This document shows, piece by piece, positions 24,811 through 35,748 of a stretch of DNA of 64,000 bases. Position 1 is the stretch's first letter; every line of letters begins with the position of its first letter. Source of the stretch: Viridibacillus arenosi (GTDB lineage Bacteria; Bacillota; Bacilli; Bacillales_A; Planococcaceae). A model generated the notes under the pieces. The model worked only from the letters and a program-made list of their open reading frames with translations, had not been told where the DNA came from and did not search any database. A program made the position numbers and the translations under genes. Location: contig NZ_MSPW01000001.1 of NCBI RefSeq assembly GCF_001955655.1, positions 434,001 to 498,000 on the forward strand, written 5' to 3'.

Positions 24811-26061
24811 TTATTTTTTTAATTTTTGTACAGCACTTAAAGCTGCATACTTAACATGTTCATAAGTTAAACCACCTTGAATATACGCAGTGTATGGTGG
24901 ACGAATTGGTCCATCCGCTGATAGTTCAATGCTTGCACCTTGTACAAATGTTCCAGCTGCCATAATGACATCATCTTCATAACCAGGCATATAGGCTGGT
25001 TGAGGTGCAAAATGAGCGTTTATTGGGGAACTCGCTTGAATAGCTTGGCAAAACGCAATCATTTGATCTGCCGTTTTGAATGATACAGATTGGATTAAAT
25101 CAGTTCTTGATGCCGAATAATGTGGCGAAGTCGTCATGCCAATTGATTCAAGCATTGCAGATGTGAATATCGCACCTTTTAAAGCTTGCGCAACAACATG
25201 TGGCGCTAAGAAGAAACCTTGATAAAAGTCTGCTAAAGCATTTAAAGTCGGTCCAGCTTCAGCACCTATTCCTGGGGAAGTCATACGGAATGCACATTGT
25301 TCAACTAAATCTGCACGTCCAGCAATGTAGCCACCTATTTTAGCTAAGCCACCACCCGGATTTTTTATCAATGAGCCAGCCATTAAATCTGCTCCAACAT
25401 CTGTTGGTTCAATTTCTTGAACAAATTCACCGTAACAGTTATCCACGAATATAATAGCTGATGGTTGAATTTCACGAATTGTGTTAATCATGTCAGCGAT
25501 TTGTTCTACTGTGAAGGAAGGTCGTGATGCGTAGCCTTTTGAACGTTGAATTGCGATTACTTTTGTTTTTTCAGATACTGCTTTTGTTACTGCATCCCAG
25601 TTAACATCTTTATCATTCTCTAAGTCAATATGTTGATAGCTAATATTAAAGTCTTTTAATGAACCTGTATCTTTGTCACCACCATCAACAATTGATTGTA
25701 ACGTGTCGTATGGTTGCCCTGTAATATACATAAGTTCGTCTCCAGGACGCAATACACCAAAGAGGCTTAGAGTAATGGCATGTGTGCCAGATATAATTTG
25801 CGGACGAACGATACAAGCTTCTGCACCAAACACTTCTGCATAAACGCGTTCTAAATTGTCGCGTCCCTCATCATCATAGCCATAGCCATTTGATGGGTGT
25901 AGATGAAAATCACTTACTTGATGATTACGAAAAGCTGCTAAAACTTTTTGTTGATTGAAGAAAGCCACTTCATCGACGTGATCATGGTACGGTTTAACTT
26001 GTGCTTCAATTTCTTTTGCTTTTATTAATAATTCATTACTAATTGTTGTAGAATACGTCAT
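24811..26061 (-). CDS. ynbB: YnbB, methionine gamma-lyase family PLP enzyme
   Basis: A 416-aa fold-type-I PLP protein of the family once called aluminium-resistance protein. Features: the substrate-side PQIISGTHAITLSLFGVL region, FVDNCYGEF holding the PLP-binding aspartate, and the Schiff-base lysine in GSLIKNPGGG. B. subtilis ynbB also lies next to glnR. The real substrate is not known; a cysteine/methionine-type lyase reaction is inferred from the fold. Good ribosome site AAAGGGAG. Confidence 0.88.
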   Translation of the reverse strand: MTYSTTISNELLIKAKEIEAQVKPYHDHVDEVAFFNQQKVLAAFRNHQVSDFHLHPSNGYGYDDEGRDNLERVYAEVFGAEACIVRPQIISGTHAITLSLFGVLRPGDELMYITGQPYDTLQSIVDGGDKDTGSLKDFNISYQHIDLENDKDVNWDAVTKAVSEKTKVIAIQRSKGYASRPSFTVEQIADMINTIREIQPSAIIFVDNCYGEFVQEIEPTDVGADLMAGSLIKNPGGGLAKIGGYIAGRADLVEQCAFRMTSPGIGAEAGPTLNALADFYQGFFLAPHVVAQALKGAIFTSAMLESIGMTTSPHYSASRTDLIQSVSFKTADQMIAFCQAIQASSPINAHFAPQPAYMPGYEDDVIMAAGTFVQGASIELSADGPIRPPYTAYIQGGLTYEHVKYAALSAVQKLKK

Positions 26062-26200
26062 TTTTTCGGCTCCCTTTTTATTTTTCCATTACTATCTTAC
26101 CAATAACAACTTAAGAGTCAATCACTCAATCAGTAAAACTTGTAATTATCACTATATTTGGTACAATTCAAGGACGTTATGAGAAAGTTGAGGATTTATT

Positions 26201-26818
26201 ATGGCGTGGGATGTATTAAGTATTGTCGGTACAATTGCCTTTGCTGTATCTGGAGCAATTGTGGCAATGGAAGAAGAATATGATTTGTTTGGTGTTTATT
26301 TACTCGGGATTGTGACTGCATTTGGTGGTGGAGCCATTCGAAACTCACTAATAGGTGTTCCTGTCTCTGCTCTTTGGGAACAAGATATGATGTTTCAAAT
26401 TGCACTTATATCTATTACTATCGTTTTTATTTTCCCGCAAAAGTTATTGGAACATTGGCATAAATGGGGCAATTTCTTTGATGCTATCGGCCTATCAGCA
26501 TTTGCGATTCAAGGAGCACTTTTTGCTGTAAAGTTAGATTTGCCCGTTAGCGCTGCTATTGTAGCTGCGGTATTAACTGGTTCTGGCGGCGGTATTATCC
26601 GGGATGTACTAGCCGGTCGTAAGCCTCTTGTTTTACGCGAGGAAGTATATGCCGTTTGGGCAGCAGTTGCCGGTATAGTTGTTGGCCTAGGCATCTTTAA
26701 ACAAGATTTATGGTTATACATATTATTCGTTAGTATGACCGCTCTTCGTGTATTATCATACATGAAACATTGGCGATTACCCTTTAAATCATTAGGGGGA
26801 CAAAATTCAGTCAAATAA
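26201..26818 (+). CDS. TRIC-type cation channel family protein (UPF0126)
   Basis: A 205-aa integral membrane protein with six to seven helices, made of two similar halves. Each has a kinked GG/GGG helix: GIVTAFGGGAIRNSL and LTGSGGGIIRDVLAGRKPLV. These glycine motifs with the following R(N/D) are the signature of bacterial trimeric intracellular cation (TRIC) channel homologues, potassium-permeable in studied members. It forms one unit ending in a bidirectional terminator. GAGG precedes the ATG by 7 bases. Confidence 0.88.
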   Translation: MAWDVLSIVGTIAFAVSGAIVAMEEEYDLFGVYLLGIVTAFGGGAIRNSLIGVPVSALWEQDMMFQIALISITIVFIFPQKLLEHWHKWGNFFDAIGLSAFAIQGALFAVKLDLPVSAAIVAAVLTGSGGGIIRDVLAGRKPLVLREEVYAVWAAVAGIVVGLGIFKQDLWLYILFVSMTALRVLSYMKHWRLPFKSLGGQNSVK

Positions 26819-26851
26819 AAAAGACGAATCAATTTACGATTCGTCTTTTTT
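26817..26851. terminator. bidirectional terminator between TRIC and rhodanese genes
   Basis: Perfect 14-bp arms AAAAAAGACGAATC/GATTCGTCTTTTTT with a 7-base loop, between convergent genes. Confidence 0.93.
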
Positions 26852-26857
26852 ATTACC

Positions 26858-27160
26858 TTAAAATTCCAACTCACCTTCCCAAGCGAGCATGCCACCTTCC
26901 ATATTCGTAACATCATATCCTAAACCAGACAGATAAGAGCACGCGCTACCGCTACGCCCACCTGCATGACAGATGAAAATATAAGGTTTTGTTTTATCTA
27001 ATTCATCAATTCTTTCAGGTAGTGAACCAAGTGGTATATGGATAGCCCCTGGGATTATACCATTTGCTACTTCCTCATCTTCACGAACGTCTACTAAGAA
27101 TAAATCTTCATTTGCGTCAACTTTTTCTAAAAGTTCAGTTGTTGTAATAGTTTTCATCAT
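26858..27160 (-). CDS. single-domain rhodanese (sulfurtransferase)
   Basis: A 100-aa rhodanese-fold protein: LFLVDVREDEEVANGIIPGA substrate-side motif, and the active loop FICHAGGRSGSA with the persulfide-carrying cysteine. A GGMLAWEGE tail is typical of YqhL/YtwF-type single domains. It probably carries sulfane sulfur for cofactor or tRNA thiolation, but no partner gene is adjacent. GGAGG precedes the ATG. Confidence 0.9.
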   Translation of the reverse strand: MMKTITTTELLEKVDANEDLFLVDVREDEEVANGIIPGAIHIPLGSLPERIDELDKTKPYIFICHAGGRSGSACSYLSGLGYDVTNMEGGMLAWEGELEF

Positions 27161-27222
27161 TATAATCCTCCATTATAAATTAAACATATCAAATATCTCT
27201 ATAAGTATAGCTAGAAATAAAA

Positions 27223-27252
27223 AATTCGGCTAGTCTTTATACTAGCCGAATT
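27223..27252 (-). terminator. hfq terminator
   Basis: Perfect 12-bp arms AATTCGGCTAGT/ACTAGCCGAATT, 6-base loop, followed on the minus strand by T6. Confidence 0.94.
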
Positions 27253-27256
27253 CATT

Positions 27257-27487
27257 TTACTCTTCGTTATCTTGTGAGATATTAATGGATTTTGAAGGGG
27301 CGAATGTCGAAATGGCATGTTTATAAATCAAATGCTGTTTCCCATCAGATTCCAGTAGTACCGTGAAATTATCATAAGATTTAATAAGACCTTTTAGTTG
27401 AAAACCATTTAGCAAAAAAACGGTAACGAAAACCCCATTTTTACGCATTTGATTTAGAAACGCATCTTGTAAGTTAATAGATTTCAT
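27257..27487 (-). CDS. hfq: RNA chaperone Hfq
   Basis: A 76-aa Sm-like protein that assembles as a hexamer and binds A/U-rich RNA. Sm1 is [32 protein letters not shown] (in parts), and Sm2 contains the diagnostic YKHAIST. Distal-face and proximal-face residues are in place, but like other Bacillota it lacks a long C-terminal tail. It follows miaA on the same strand, the usual miaA-hfq pair. Confidence 0.97.
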   Translation of the reverse strand: MKSINLQDAFLNQMRKNGVFVTVFLLNGFQLKGLIKSYDNFTVLLESDGKQHLIYKHAISTFAPSKSINISQDNEE

Positions 27488-27565
27488 GCAAAGCCACTCC
27501 CTCTTCTGTTTTAAATAAATCTCCTCAATACCATGTATTCGATTTCATTTACGAAAAACCCTTTA

Positions 27566-28480
27566 TTATTCCAACATTTCTCTGATTATTTTTTCTGTGC
27601 CATCCAAACTATCGAACCATTTAACGTCCATTTTATTACGGAAATAAGTTAATTGACGTTTTGCATATCGTCTTGAATTTTGTTTTAACTGCTCTATCGC
27701 ATTCTCTAGTGATTGTTTACCATCAAAATATGCATAAAGTTCCTTATATCCAATAGCTTGTACCGATTGTACACCTCGAATATCCTTTTGCCAAAGTGCT
27801 TCTACTTCAGCTAGCAGTCCTTGTTCCATCATTATATCAACACGCTTATTTATTCTTTCATACAACAGCTCACGGTCCATATTTAATCCAATGATAATAT
27901 GGTTATAAAGTGGTTTATCACCTTGATTTTGCTCATCAGAAGATTTGGCTACACCACCATGCTGAATCATCTCAAGTGCTCTGATTACTCGACGAGTATT
28001 ATTTGGATGAATCGTTTCAGCAGTTTTAGGGTCAAGCGCTACTAATTTTGCATGCATTGCCTCAGGTCCAATTTCACTAAGTTCTTTATAATAGGCTTCT
28101 CTCGCAGCTTCATCAACTTTTTCATCTGTAAAGCGGTAGTCAAAAAGTACAGCTTGAATATATAGACCAGTGCCGCCAACTATGATTGGGAATTTTCCTT
28201 TCGCACGAATAAAGTCTATACGTTCACGCACGAGTTGCTGATATTCAGCAACTGAAAAAGATTCTGAAGGCTCTTTAATACTTAGAAGATGATGTGGTAT
28301 ACCTTCCATTTCTGTTTCTGTTATCTTAGCTGTTCCAATATTCAATTCTTTATAAATCTGCATGGAGTCACCATTTATAATCTCTCCATTTAATCTTTTT
28401 GCTAGCTCTATACTTAAAGCAGTTTTGCCTGAAGCTGTAGGACCAACAATGGCGATTACCTCTAAATCTTGTTGTCTCAT
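27566..28480 (-). CDS. miaA: tRNA dimethylallyltransferase MiaA
   Basis: A 304-aa enzyme that adds the isopentenyl group to A37 of tRNAs reading UNN codons; MiaB, also in this window, then thiomethylates it. P-loop GPTASGKT (residues 13-20), then [24 protein letters not shown] and the [15 protein letters not shown] motif. The C-terminal [17 protein letters not shown] and [16 protein letters not shown] regions contact tRNA. ATG 28480 overlaps the lipase stop (ATGA), preferred over an ATG six codons earlier that lacks a ribosome site. Confidence 0.95.
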   Translation of the reverse strand: MRQQDLEVIAIVGPTASGKTALSIELAKRLNGEIINGDSMQIYKELNIGTAKITETEMEGIPHHLLSIKEPSESFSVAEYQQLVRERIDFIRAKGKFPIIVGGTGLYIQAVLFDYRFTDEKVDEAAREAYYKELSEIGPEAMHAKLVALDPKTAETIHPNNTRRVIRALEMIQHGGVAKSSDEQNQGDKPLYNHIIIGLNMDRELLYERINKRVDIMMEQGLLAEVEALWQKDIRGVQSVQAIGYKELYAYFDGKQSLENAIEQLKQNSRRYAKRQLTYFRNKMDVKWFDSLDGTEKIIREMLE

Positions 28481-29397
28481 TCTTTTTCTAACCACCATAT
28501 GATTTTGTTATAAACCTCTTGTCGATTTACTTCATTTAATATTTCATGTCGTTTTTCTTCAAATAACTGTACGGTAACATTTGTTAAACCACAACTTTGA
28601 TAACTTTTTGCCACCTTCCAAATACCTTTACTAAAACTACCAACAGGATCATCTGCACCACTTATTAAAAGGATAGGTAAATCTTTTCGAATTCCATTTA
28701 TTTCCTCTTCCTTCGATAAAGTTAGAATACCACCAGTTAAATCAACATAAAACTGATTAGTCGCTAAAAATCCACAATCTTCATCTGCAATATATTTAGC
28801 AACTTCAGTTGAATCAGATGATAACCAATCAAAATCAGTTTGGGTATTTGAAAATGCACGATTGAAATTTCCGAATGACAATTTATCTAATAATGGACTT
28901 TCCTTCGTTTTCCCTTGTAATTTAGCAAGACTTTTAGCAAGTACATGGCCAGCTTGATGTGTCACACTTGCAGCACCTGTTCCGCAGAAAATTGCTTTGG
29001 ATAGAGTATCACTGTAAAGCTCTGTATAACGTCGTGCTATAAACGAACCCATGCTATGACCAAATAAAATAACAGGAGGTAAATGTTGATCAGCCCGAAC
29101 GAAGTCAAGCACTTCATGTACATCTAACACAACTCGCTCAAAGCCTTGCTGTTCAGCAAAAAAACCTTTAGGTGACTCGTTTACAGACGCTGTTTGCCCA
29201 TGACCACGATGATCGTGCATAGAAGCAACATAACCATTGCCTATGAGGAATTTTGCAAAATCTTCATATCTTGCACTATGCTCTGCCATACCATGAAGAA
29301 TGTGAATATGTCCTTTCGGCTCTTCACTAGGGAAATAGACAGTCACCGAAATAAGGTGACCATCTGAGACTTTAACTAAATGTGTATTTTTATTCAT
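28477..29397 (-). CDS. alpha/beta hydrolase, monoacylglycerol lipase/lysophospholipase type
   Basis: A 306-aa cytoplasmic serine hydrolase of the S33/Hydrolase_4 group: [13 protein letters not shown] oxyanion motif, HDHRGHGQT, nucleophile GHSMGSF, acid in SGADDPVG and histidine in KRHEILNE. The ATG lies within the last codons of glpD (8-bp overlap, AAAGAGGGAA ribosome site) and its stop overlaps miaA. It is therefore a coupled member of a glpD-lipase-miaA operon. Its product, glycerol, would feed glpD via phosphorylation; that link is inference. Confidence 0.85.
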   Translation of the reverse strand: MNKNTHLVKVSDGHLISVTVYFPSEEPKGHIHILHGMAEHSARYEDFAKFLIGNGYVASMHDHRGHGQTASVNESPKGFFAEQQGFERVVLDVHEVLDFVRADQHLPPVILFGHSMGSFIARRYTELYSDTLSKAIFCGTGAASVTHQAGHVLAKSLAKLQGKTKESPLLDKLSFGNFNRAFSNTQTDFDWLSSDSTEVAKYIADEDCGFLATNQFYVDLTGGILTLSKEEEINGIRKDLPILLISGADDPVGSFSKGIWKVAKSYQSCGLTNVTVQLFEEKRHEILNEVNRQEVYNKIIWWLEKE

Positions 29398-31048
29398 AAA
29401 TTCCCTCTTTAGCAAAATGCGACGCTTCGAATAGAACTTGGTCTAATTCCAAGCGATATTGCTCTTCCTGTGCTGTTGAATAGGACAAGTATTTTTTCAT
29501 TAATTTTATTACTGCTTCCTTATGATTATAGACACTATCTATATCAAATAATAATCGACTTGAACGGCGAACAAAAAAATCTGTTGGTGTTTGTGCCAAT
29601 TCGTATTGAATAGCATATAGTAGCTGCGCATGTATAGCAATCGGTAAATCCTCAATTGAATTATTGACTTTCAGCGTATGAATAATGTTGAATATGGCTT
29701 GTATATTCGTACCGTATTTAGATACGAGCATATTCGCCTCTTCTTTAGTTAAACCTAATTTCGTTCCTTCATATGTTTTATTTTTTACATAAGGGCCAAA
29801 ATTTATAGGATTTATACCTTTAGATCCTGAAAGGGACAAATGCTCTGTAACACAAGGTCCAGACTTTTTAAATTGTTTTTTTTCTACTATCTTGTCGACT
29901 ATATTTTCAGCCATTTTACGATAACCTGTTAATTTCCCACCTGCAATTGTCAACAATCCACTCGGAGATTCCCAAATCTCGTCTTTACGAGAAATTTCTG
30001 AAGGATCTTTACCCTCTTTGAAAATAAGTGGACGAACTCCAGCCCAGCTCGATTCTACGTCTTTTTGAGTAATTTGGACATCCGGGAAAATATAGTGAAT
30101 TGTATCTATTAAATAAGTAATATCTTCATCAGTTGCAACTGGATTTATGGGATTTTCTTCGTAAAATGTATCAGTGGTACCGACATACGTTTTTCCATCT
30201 CGAGGTATTGCAAAGACCATACGGCCATCAGGTGTATCAAAGTAAACAGATTGTTGAAGTGGGAAACGAGATTGATCAATCACGATATGTACACCTTTAG
30301 TGAGACGTAATTGTTTATTATTACTAATTTGATCTTTTTTACGTACTTCATCTACCCACGGTCCTGTAGCATTTACTACTGAATTCGATTGAATTGTCCA
30401 AGTGCGAGATGAAATTTGATCGTGAACGACAACTCCTGTAATTTTCCCGTTTTCATAATTAAATTCTTCTGCTTTTACATAATTTAAGCAAACAGCACCA
30501 AGTTCAACAGCTTTCTTAATAACCTCAATCGTTAAACGTGCATCATCAGTGCGGTATTCTACATAATATCCCCCACCCAATAATCCTTCTTTTTTGAGTA
30601 AAGGTTCTTTTTGTAAAGTCTCTTTTGCATTTAGCATTTTACGTCGTTCTGATTTGTTAACTTGAGCTAATTTATCATACACTTTTAAGCCTAATGAAGT
30701 TGAATAAGGTCCAAATGATCCTCCTTTGTAAAATGGAAGTAGCATCCATTGCGGAGTTGTAATATGTACCCCATTCTCATAAACGATGGCACGTTCCTTT
30801 CCAACTTCAGCAACAACACCTACTTGTAGTTGTTTTAAATAACGCAAACCACCATGTACTAGCTTAGTTGAGCGACTAGAAGTACCAGCAGCAAAATCCT
30901 GCATATCAATTAGGGCAACAGATAATCCTCTAGAAACAGCATCTAGCGCAATTCCTGCACCTGTAATGCCACCACCAATTACCAACACATCAAAAGAATA
31001 AGCATCCAGTGTTTCAATAAAACTTTCACGTTGTGCAGATGAAAACAT
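29390..31048 (-). CDS. glpD: aerobic glycerol-3-phosphate dehydrogenase
   Basis: A 552-aa membrane-associated FAD enzyme passing electrons from glycerol-3-phosphate to the quinone pool. The FAD-binding motif [17 protein letters not shown] is at residues 21-37. The HGGLRYL substrate loop, [16 protein letters not shown] and [13 protein letters not shown] complete the dinucleotide site. Length equals B. subtilis GlpD (555 aa). AAGGAGG precedes ATG 31048. No glpF/glpK or antiterminator is adjacent, unlike the B. subtilis glp cluster. Confidence 0.96.
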   Translation of the reverse strand: MFSSAQRESFIETLDAYSFDVLVIGGGITGAGIALDAVSRGLSVALIDMQDFAAGTSSRSTKLVHGGLRYLKQLQVGVVAEVGKERAIVYENGVHITTPQWMLLPFYKGGSFGPYSTSLGLKVYDKLAQVNKSERRKMLNAKETLQKEPLLKKEGLLGGGYYVEYRTDDARLTIEVIKKAVELGAVCLNYVKAEEFNYENGKITGVVVHDQISSRTWTIQSNSVVNATGPWVDEVRKKDQISNNKQLRLTKGVHIVIDQSRFPLQQSVYFDTPDGRMVFAIPRDGKTYVGTTDTFYEENPINPVATDEDITYLIDTIHYIFPDVQITQKDVESSWAGVRPLIFKEGKDPSEISRKDEIWESPSGLLTIAGGKLTGYRKMAENIVDKIVEKKQFKKSGPCVTEHLSLSGSKGINPINFGPYVKNKTYEGTKLGLTKEEANMLVSKYGTNIQAIFNIIHTLKVNNSIEDLPIAIHAQLLYAIQYELAQTPTDFFVRRSSRLLFDIDSVYNHKEAVIKLMKKYLSYSTAQEEQYRLELDQVLFEASHFAKEGIYE

Positions 31049-31076
31049 ATTATCTTCCTCCTTTATTTCGTAAAAA

Positions 31077-32975
31077 TCACATAACTCGCTTAAACATTTT
31101 TTCAATTTCATACGTTTTAAAATGGACGATTACAGGTCTTCCATGTGGGCATGTAAACGGATTGACCATTTTTTTTAAGTCTTGTATTAAGACTTCCATT
31201 TGTTGAGTATTTAAGTAGTGATTTGCTTTAATCGAACGTTTACAGCTCATCATTATAGCTGCGTCTTCACGTAATTTTCGTATATCCGTTTTACGTTCAC
31301 GTAGCACCTGTTCAATTAATTCTTCAATGATTTCCTCTTCAAAATCTTTTGGGAACCAAGCGGGATGTTCTCTAACTACAAATGAGTTTGTGCCAAATTC
31401 CTCAAGAATAACACCTACATCTATTAAATAGGCCATATTTTCTCTTAACACTAATGCTTCATCAGCAGAATAATGGAATGTTAGCGGAAATAGTAGTGTT
31501 TGTCGTTCATTTGGATCGACCTCTCCTACTTTTTCTTTGAAAAACTCATATTTAATTCGTTCTTGTGCAGCATGCTGGTCAATTAAATAAAAACCATCCT
31601 CACTTTGTGCGACAATATACGTCCCATGAATTTGACCTACAACTTCAAGTTCAGGAAATGGTTCTTTCGTTTCTTGCTCGTCAACTTCTTCTAGTGGCAT
31701 TTTATAATCTTCATCGTTTTTAGCTTGCTCTGCAGACAATTCTGATTCCGACAAATCGTGTGTACTATTTACTTGTTCCCATGTTGCTTCCTTTACAAAA
31801 CCTGAATTGGGTGATGAATTTAAATCATCTTGTGGAAATGGTTCTGAATAAAGAGTTGAACCTTCTTCTTGCTTAGTTTTTTCATTAAATTGAGGCATAC
31901 TCGTGTTATTATAATTCATCGATTTCCAAAAATTAATTTGCTCCCCGGTTTGCGGAACTTTTTTCTTCTTTTCTGCAATTTCAGGTGCTTGCATTGACTG
32001 ACGAATTACCTTATGCAAAGTTTTTTCAATTAAGTCCATTAATTCTGCTTCTTTGCTTAAACGAATTTGTTGCTTTGACGGATGTACATTAACATCTGTT
32101 AAAAATGGATCGCCTTCAATGTTAATAACTGAAATCGGAAAACGACCAATCGGTAAGAATGTATGATATGCATCAATCATTGCTTTTTGTACAGTAAAAT
32201 GACGCACCCATCGACCATTAACGAAAATAGACATGTAATTTTTAGATGCTCTTGTAATTTCAGGTATTGTTGCAAACCCTGAAATTTTATAATCTAGTGA
32301 TTCGCCTTCAAATTGCACCATTTTTTTCGCATTGGCAATACCATAAATTGCCGCTAATACTTGGCGTAAATCACCACGTCCATTCGTTTGTAATAATATA
32401 TGGTCATGGTGACGTAATTTGAATGCGATATCTGGGTAACAAAGAGCCAATCGATTCATCAAATCAATTGTGTGACCTAATTCAGTTTGAATCGTCTTCA
32501 TGTATTTCAATCGTGCTGGTGTATTATAAAAAAGTTGGGATACCTTCATATCCGTCCCTTTACGTAATGGCGCTGGTTTTTTGTCAATAACATGACCACC
32601 TTCCAGTTGCACTTCAATACCCACTTGCCCGTTTGATGTGACCAGGGTAATTTTTGATACTGAAGCGATACTGGCTAATGCCTCTCCGCGAAAACCTAGT
32701 GTACGAATACGGAATAAATCATGTTCATTTTCAATCTTACTTGTAGCATGTCGTTGAAAAGATTTCAGTGCATCAGCTTCGTCCATCCCACTACCATTAT
32801 CAATTACTTGAATGGAAGTTAGTCCGGCTTCTTCTAAAATTACCTCAATCGAGGTGCTTCCTGCATCAATGGCATTTTCGACTAGTTCTTTCACAACAGA
32901 TGAAGGTCGCTCGACTACTTCACCTGCTGCGATTTTATTGGACAGAAATTCATCCATTATATGAATATGACCCAT
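31077..32975 (-). CDS. mutL: DNA mismatch repair protein MutL
   Basis: A 632-aa GHKL ATPase and nicking endonuclease. The N-terminal ATP site has [18 protein letters not shown] and [11 protein letters not shown] proline/acid-rich linker spans about residues 330-440. The C-terminal endonuclease/dimer domain has [12 protein letters not shown] (the DQHA(X)2E(X)4E metal motif), ACKR-like [12 protein letters not shown] and CPHGRP zinc motifs. Start is ATG 32975 with AGGAGG 8 bases upstream. The mutS stop lies 13 bp away, so mutS-mutL are co-transcribed. Confidence 0.97.
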   Translation of the reverse strand: MGHIHIMDEFLSNKIAAGEVVERPSSVVKELVENAIDAGSTSIEVILEEAGLTSIQVIDNGSGMDEADALKSFQRHATSKIENEHDLFRIRTLGFRGEALASIASVSKITLVTSNGQVGIEVQLEGGHVIDKKPAPLRKGTDMKVSQLFYNTPARLKYMKTIQTELGHTIDLMNRLALCYPDIAFKLRHHDHILLQTNGRGDLRQVLAAIYGIANAKKMVQFEGESLDYKISGFATIPEITRASKNYMSIFVNGRWVRHFTVQKAMIDAYHTFLPIGRFPISVINIEGDPFLTDVNVHPSKQQIRLSKEAELMDLIEKTLHKVIRQSMQAPEIAEKKKKVPQTGEQINFWKSMNYNNTSMPQFNEKTKQEEGSTLYSEPFPQDDLNSSPNSGFVKEATWEQVNSTHDLSESELSAEQAKNDEDYKMPLEEVDEQETKEPFPELEVVGQIHGTYIVAQSEDGFYLIDQHAAQERIKYEFFKEKVGEVDPNERQTLLFPLTFHYSADEALVLRENMAYLIDVGVILEEFGTNSFVVREHPAWFPKDFEEEIIEELIEQVLRERKTDIRKLREDAAIMMSCKRSIKANHYLNTQQMEVLIQDLKKMVNPFTCPHGRPVIVHFKTYEIEKMFKRVM

Positions 32976-32987
32976 CTGTTGCACCTC

Positions 32988-35618
32988 CTACTTTTTTATT
33001 AAAGATTGTTGCAATGCGTAAACAAGTTGCAATGCATCCATCGGCGTTGTGCCAGATACATTTACTGATCGAATTTGCTCAAGTACTTCTTGTTCTAATT
33101 TAGAAACAGCTAATTGAATTACTTCTTTCGGCTCTTCTTCTGCAAATAGAGAAAGTTGTGCTGATTCGTCCTTCATAATGTCTACTTGTTCATCTTTAAC
33201 ATTAAGTGCTGATTCTGCTTTTGTAACCGTTGCAGCTGAGACTGCATTAGTTGCCTCAAATTCTTCCAATAAAATGCGCGCTCTAGAAATAATTTCAGCC
33301 GGTAATTCTGCTAACTCTGCTACATGAATACCGTAACTTTTATCTGCCGGGCCTTTTTTAACTTTGTGTAAAAAGACCACCTTCCCATCTTGTTCCATTG
33401 CTGATACATGGACATTTTGCAAGCGATTTAAGTCATTTTCTAAATCCGTTAATTCATGATAATGAGTAGAGAATAATGTATTAGCGCCTATTTTATTGTG
33501 GATAAACTCCATCATAGATTGTGCTAATGCCATACCATCATAAGTTGATGTACCACGACCAATTTCATCAAAGAGCAATAAGCTCTTCTCGGTAGCATTT
33601 GTAATGGCATGTTGTGATTCCAACATCTCTACCATAAATGTACTTTGTCCTGCTGCTAAATCATCTGCTGCACCAATACGTGTGAAAATTTGATCCGTTA
33701 TTGGTAATTCCGCTTCATCTGCTGGTACATAGCAGCCCATTTGTGCAAGAATTGTAATAAGCGCCACTTGTCTCATATACGTACTTTTACCAGACATATT
33801 CGGTCCTGTAATTAGCATCATATTTCGATCATCAGTCAATATACAATCATTTGGCACATATAATTGCTGATTCATCATTTTCTCGACAACCGGATGACGA
33901 CCATTAACAATTTTAAGTGAACGACCTTCATGGAAGACCGGTTTTGTGAAACGATACTTTTCCGTAACAGTTGCAAAACCTACGTAGACATCTAATTCAC
34001 TGATAGCAGAAGCAAGTCCTTGTAATCTCGGGATATATTGCTTTAATTCTTCACGAATTTGAGTAAATAAAGTATATTCGAGCGCCAAACTTTCTTCTTC
34101 AGCATTTAGTATGATAGCTTCTTTTTCCTTTAGTTCATCTGTAATGTAACGCTCTGCATTAGCTAGCGTCTGTTTACGTTCATATCTTTCTAAATCAGCT
34201 AAATGGATATACGATTTCGTGATTTCGATGTAATATCCAAACACTCGGTTATAACCAATTTTCAAATTCTTAATTCCTGTTTTTTCACGCTCTTGTTGTT
34301 CAAGTGCTGCAATCCAGTCTTTACCGTTGCGAGAGGCATAACGAAGCTCGTCTAATTTCGCATTATAGCCACCGCGGATAACATCGCCCTCTTTAATAGA
34401 GATTGGTGGGTGATCTGTAATCGCATGACTTAAATAACTTTCTACATCACTACATAAATCAAGTGCTTTCCCTAAATTTTGTAGATTTGCTTTTGAAGAG
34501 TTTAGTAGTTGCTCTTGAATGACAGGCACTTGACGTAATGATTCTCTTAATTGGGCTAAATCACGTCCCCCAACACTTCCAAATGCAACACGCCCTGCTA
34601 GGCGTTCTAAGTCATACACTTGTTTGAATAATTCCTGTAATTCTGCTCGAACAAAATATTCTTCCAACAAATCTGTAACGATGCTCAAGCGATTTTCAAT
34701 ATGTTGACGGTTTGCTAACGGTTGATGTAACCACTGTTTTAATTTTCGACCACCCATTGCAGTAACAGTTTCGTCTAGTAACCATAATAGTGTTCCTTTT
34801 TGGTCCCCACCACGTAGTGATTGAATGAGTTCTAAATTACGTTTTGAGTTTGTATCTATATTTAGATAATTTTTGTTTTCATTGTATTGGAATGGTTGAA
34901 TATGAGAAAGTGAGCGCATTTGAGTACGTTCAATATAGTGCAGAAGCTTTCGTCCAGCACCATGCAAATTACTTGGTGCCTCTTCTAAATACTGTGTACT
35001 TTTAACTTCATCCATTACCTCTTCTTCAATTGATAAGACAATGGATAATGCTTCTGCCTGTTCAGTCAGCTCTGCAAATAATTGCTCTGAAACAACCATT
35101 TCTCGAATACCAAATGATTGGAGTTGTTGTAATAAGACCAGACCATCGCCTTCGACATAAGTAACAGTTGCCTCACCAGTTGATAAATCTAAATAACAAA
35201 AAGCATATTCTATAGGGTTTATTTGCTCAGCAGCTGCGATGAAGTGATTTGTTTTTCCATCCAACGCTTTGCCTTCCATAATTGTCCCAGGTGTAATCAA
35301 CCGAACAACTTCACGTTTTACGACACCTTTTGCTTGTTTGACATCTTCTGTTTGTTCACAAACTGCTACTTTAAAACCTTTTTGAACTAGTGTTTCGATA
35401 TAATTTTTAGCGGAATGATGAGGGACACCACACATGGGAATGCGTTCTTTCATCCCGGCATCTCGGCTCGTTAATGTAATTTCTAGAATTTGAGAAGCTT
35501 TTATAGCATCATCAAAGAACATTTCATAAAAATCACCTAATCTAAAAAATAAAAAAGCATCTTGATAATCTGCTTTCACTTGTAGATATTGTTGAATCAT
35601 TGGTGTATACGTTGTCAT
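32988..35618 (-). CDS. mutS: DNA mismatch recognition protein MutS
   Basis: An 876-aa mismatch sensor. The N-terminal mismatch-binding FYEMFFDDA (Phe-x-Glu motif near residue 30) is followed by connector, lever and clamp regions. The ABC-type ATPase has Walker A GPNMSGKSTYMRQ, the Walker B-like LLFDEIGRGTSTYDGMA and STHYHEL. A C-terminal tail ends in a beta-clamp-binding-like QLSLFAEE (about residue 805). First gene of the mutSL-glpD-lipase-miaA run. Confidence 0.97.
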   Translation of the reverse strand: MTTYTPMIQQYLQVKADYQDAFLFFRLGDFYEMFFDDAIKASQILEITLTSRDAGMKERIPMCGVPHHSAKNYIETLVQKGFKVAVCEQTEDVKQAKGVVKREVVRLITPGTIMEGKALDGKTNHFIAAAEQINPIEYAFCYLDLSTGEATVTYVEGDGLVLLQQLQSFGIREMVVSEQLFAELTEQAEALSIVLSIEEEVMDEVKSTQYLEEAPSNLHGAGRKLLHYIERTQMRSLSHIQPFQYNENKNYLNIDTNSKRNLELIQSLRGGDQKGTLLWLLDETVTAMGGRKLKQWLHQPLANRQHIENRLSIVTDLLEEYFVRAELQELFKQVYDLERLAGRVAFGSVGGRDLAQLRESLRQVPVIQEQLLNSSKANLQNLGKALDLCSDVESYLSHAITDHPPISIKEGDVIRGGYNAKLDELRYASRNGKDWIAALEQQEREKTGIKNLKIGYNRVFGYYIEITKSYIHLADLERYERKQTLANAERYITDELKEKEAIILNAEEESLALEYTLFTQIREELKQYIPRLQGLASAISELDVYVGFATVTEKYRFTKPVFHEGRSLKIVNGRHPVVEKMMNQQLYVPNDCILTDDRNMMLITGPNMSGKSTYMRQVALITILAQMGCYVPADEAELPITDQIFTRIGAADDLAAGQSTFMVEMLESQHAITNATEKSLLLFDEIGRGTSTYDGMALAQSMMEFIHNKIGANTLFSTHYHELTDLENDLNRLQNVHVSAMEQDGKVVFLHKVKKGPADKSYGIHVAELAELPAEIISRARILLEEFEATNAVSAATVTKAESALNVKDEQVDIMKDESAQLSLFAEEEPKEVIQLAVSKLEQEVLEQIRSVNVSGTTPMDALQLVYALQQSLIKK

Positions 35619-35718
35619 TTTAAAACCTCTCTTGTGTAGCTAAATCTTATTTCTATTATAACAAAATAAGTATTGAAATGCGTTTCATACCTTTTAGAGA
35701 CTTTACTCAAAAAAAAAT

Positions 35719-35740
35719 AAGCCGGCGTCGCCTCCGGCTT
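35719..35740 (-). terminator. cotE terminator
   Basis: AAGCCGG/CCGGCTT arms with an 8-base loop, followed on the minus strand by nine T. Confidence 0.9.
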
Positions 35741-35748
35741 TAAAATGT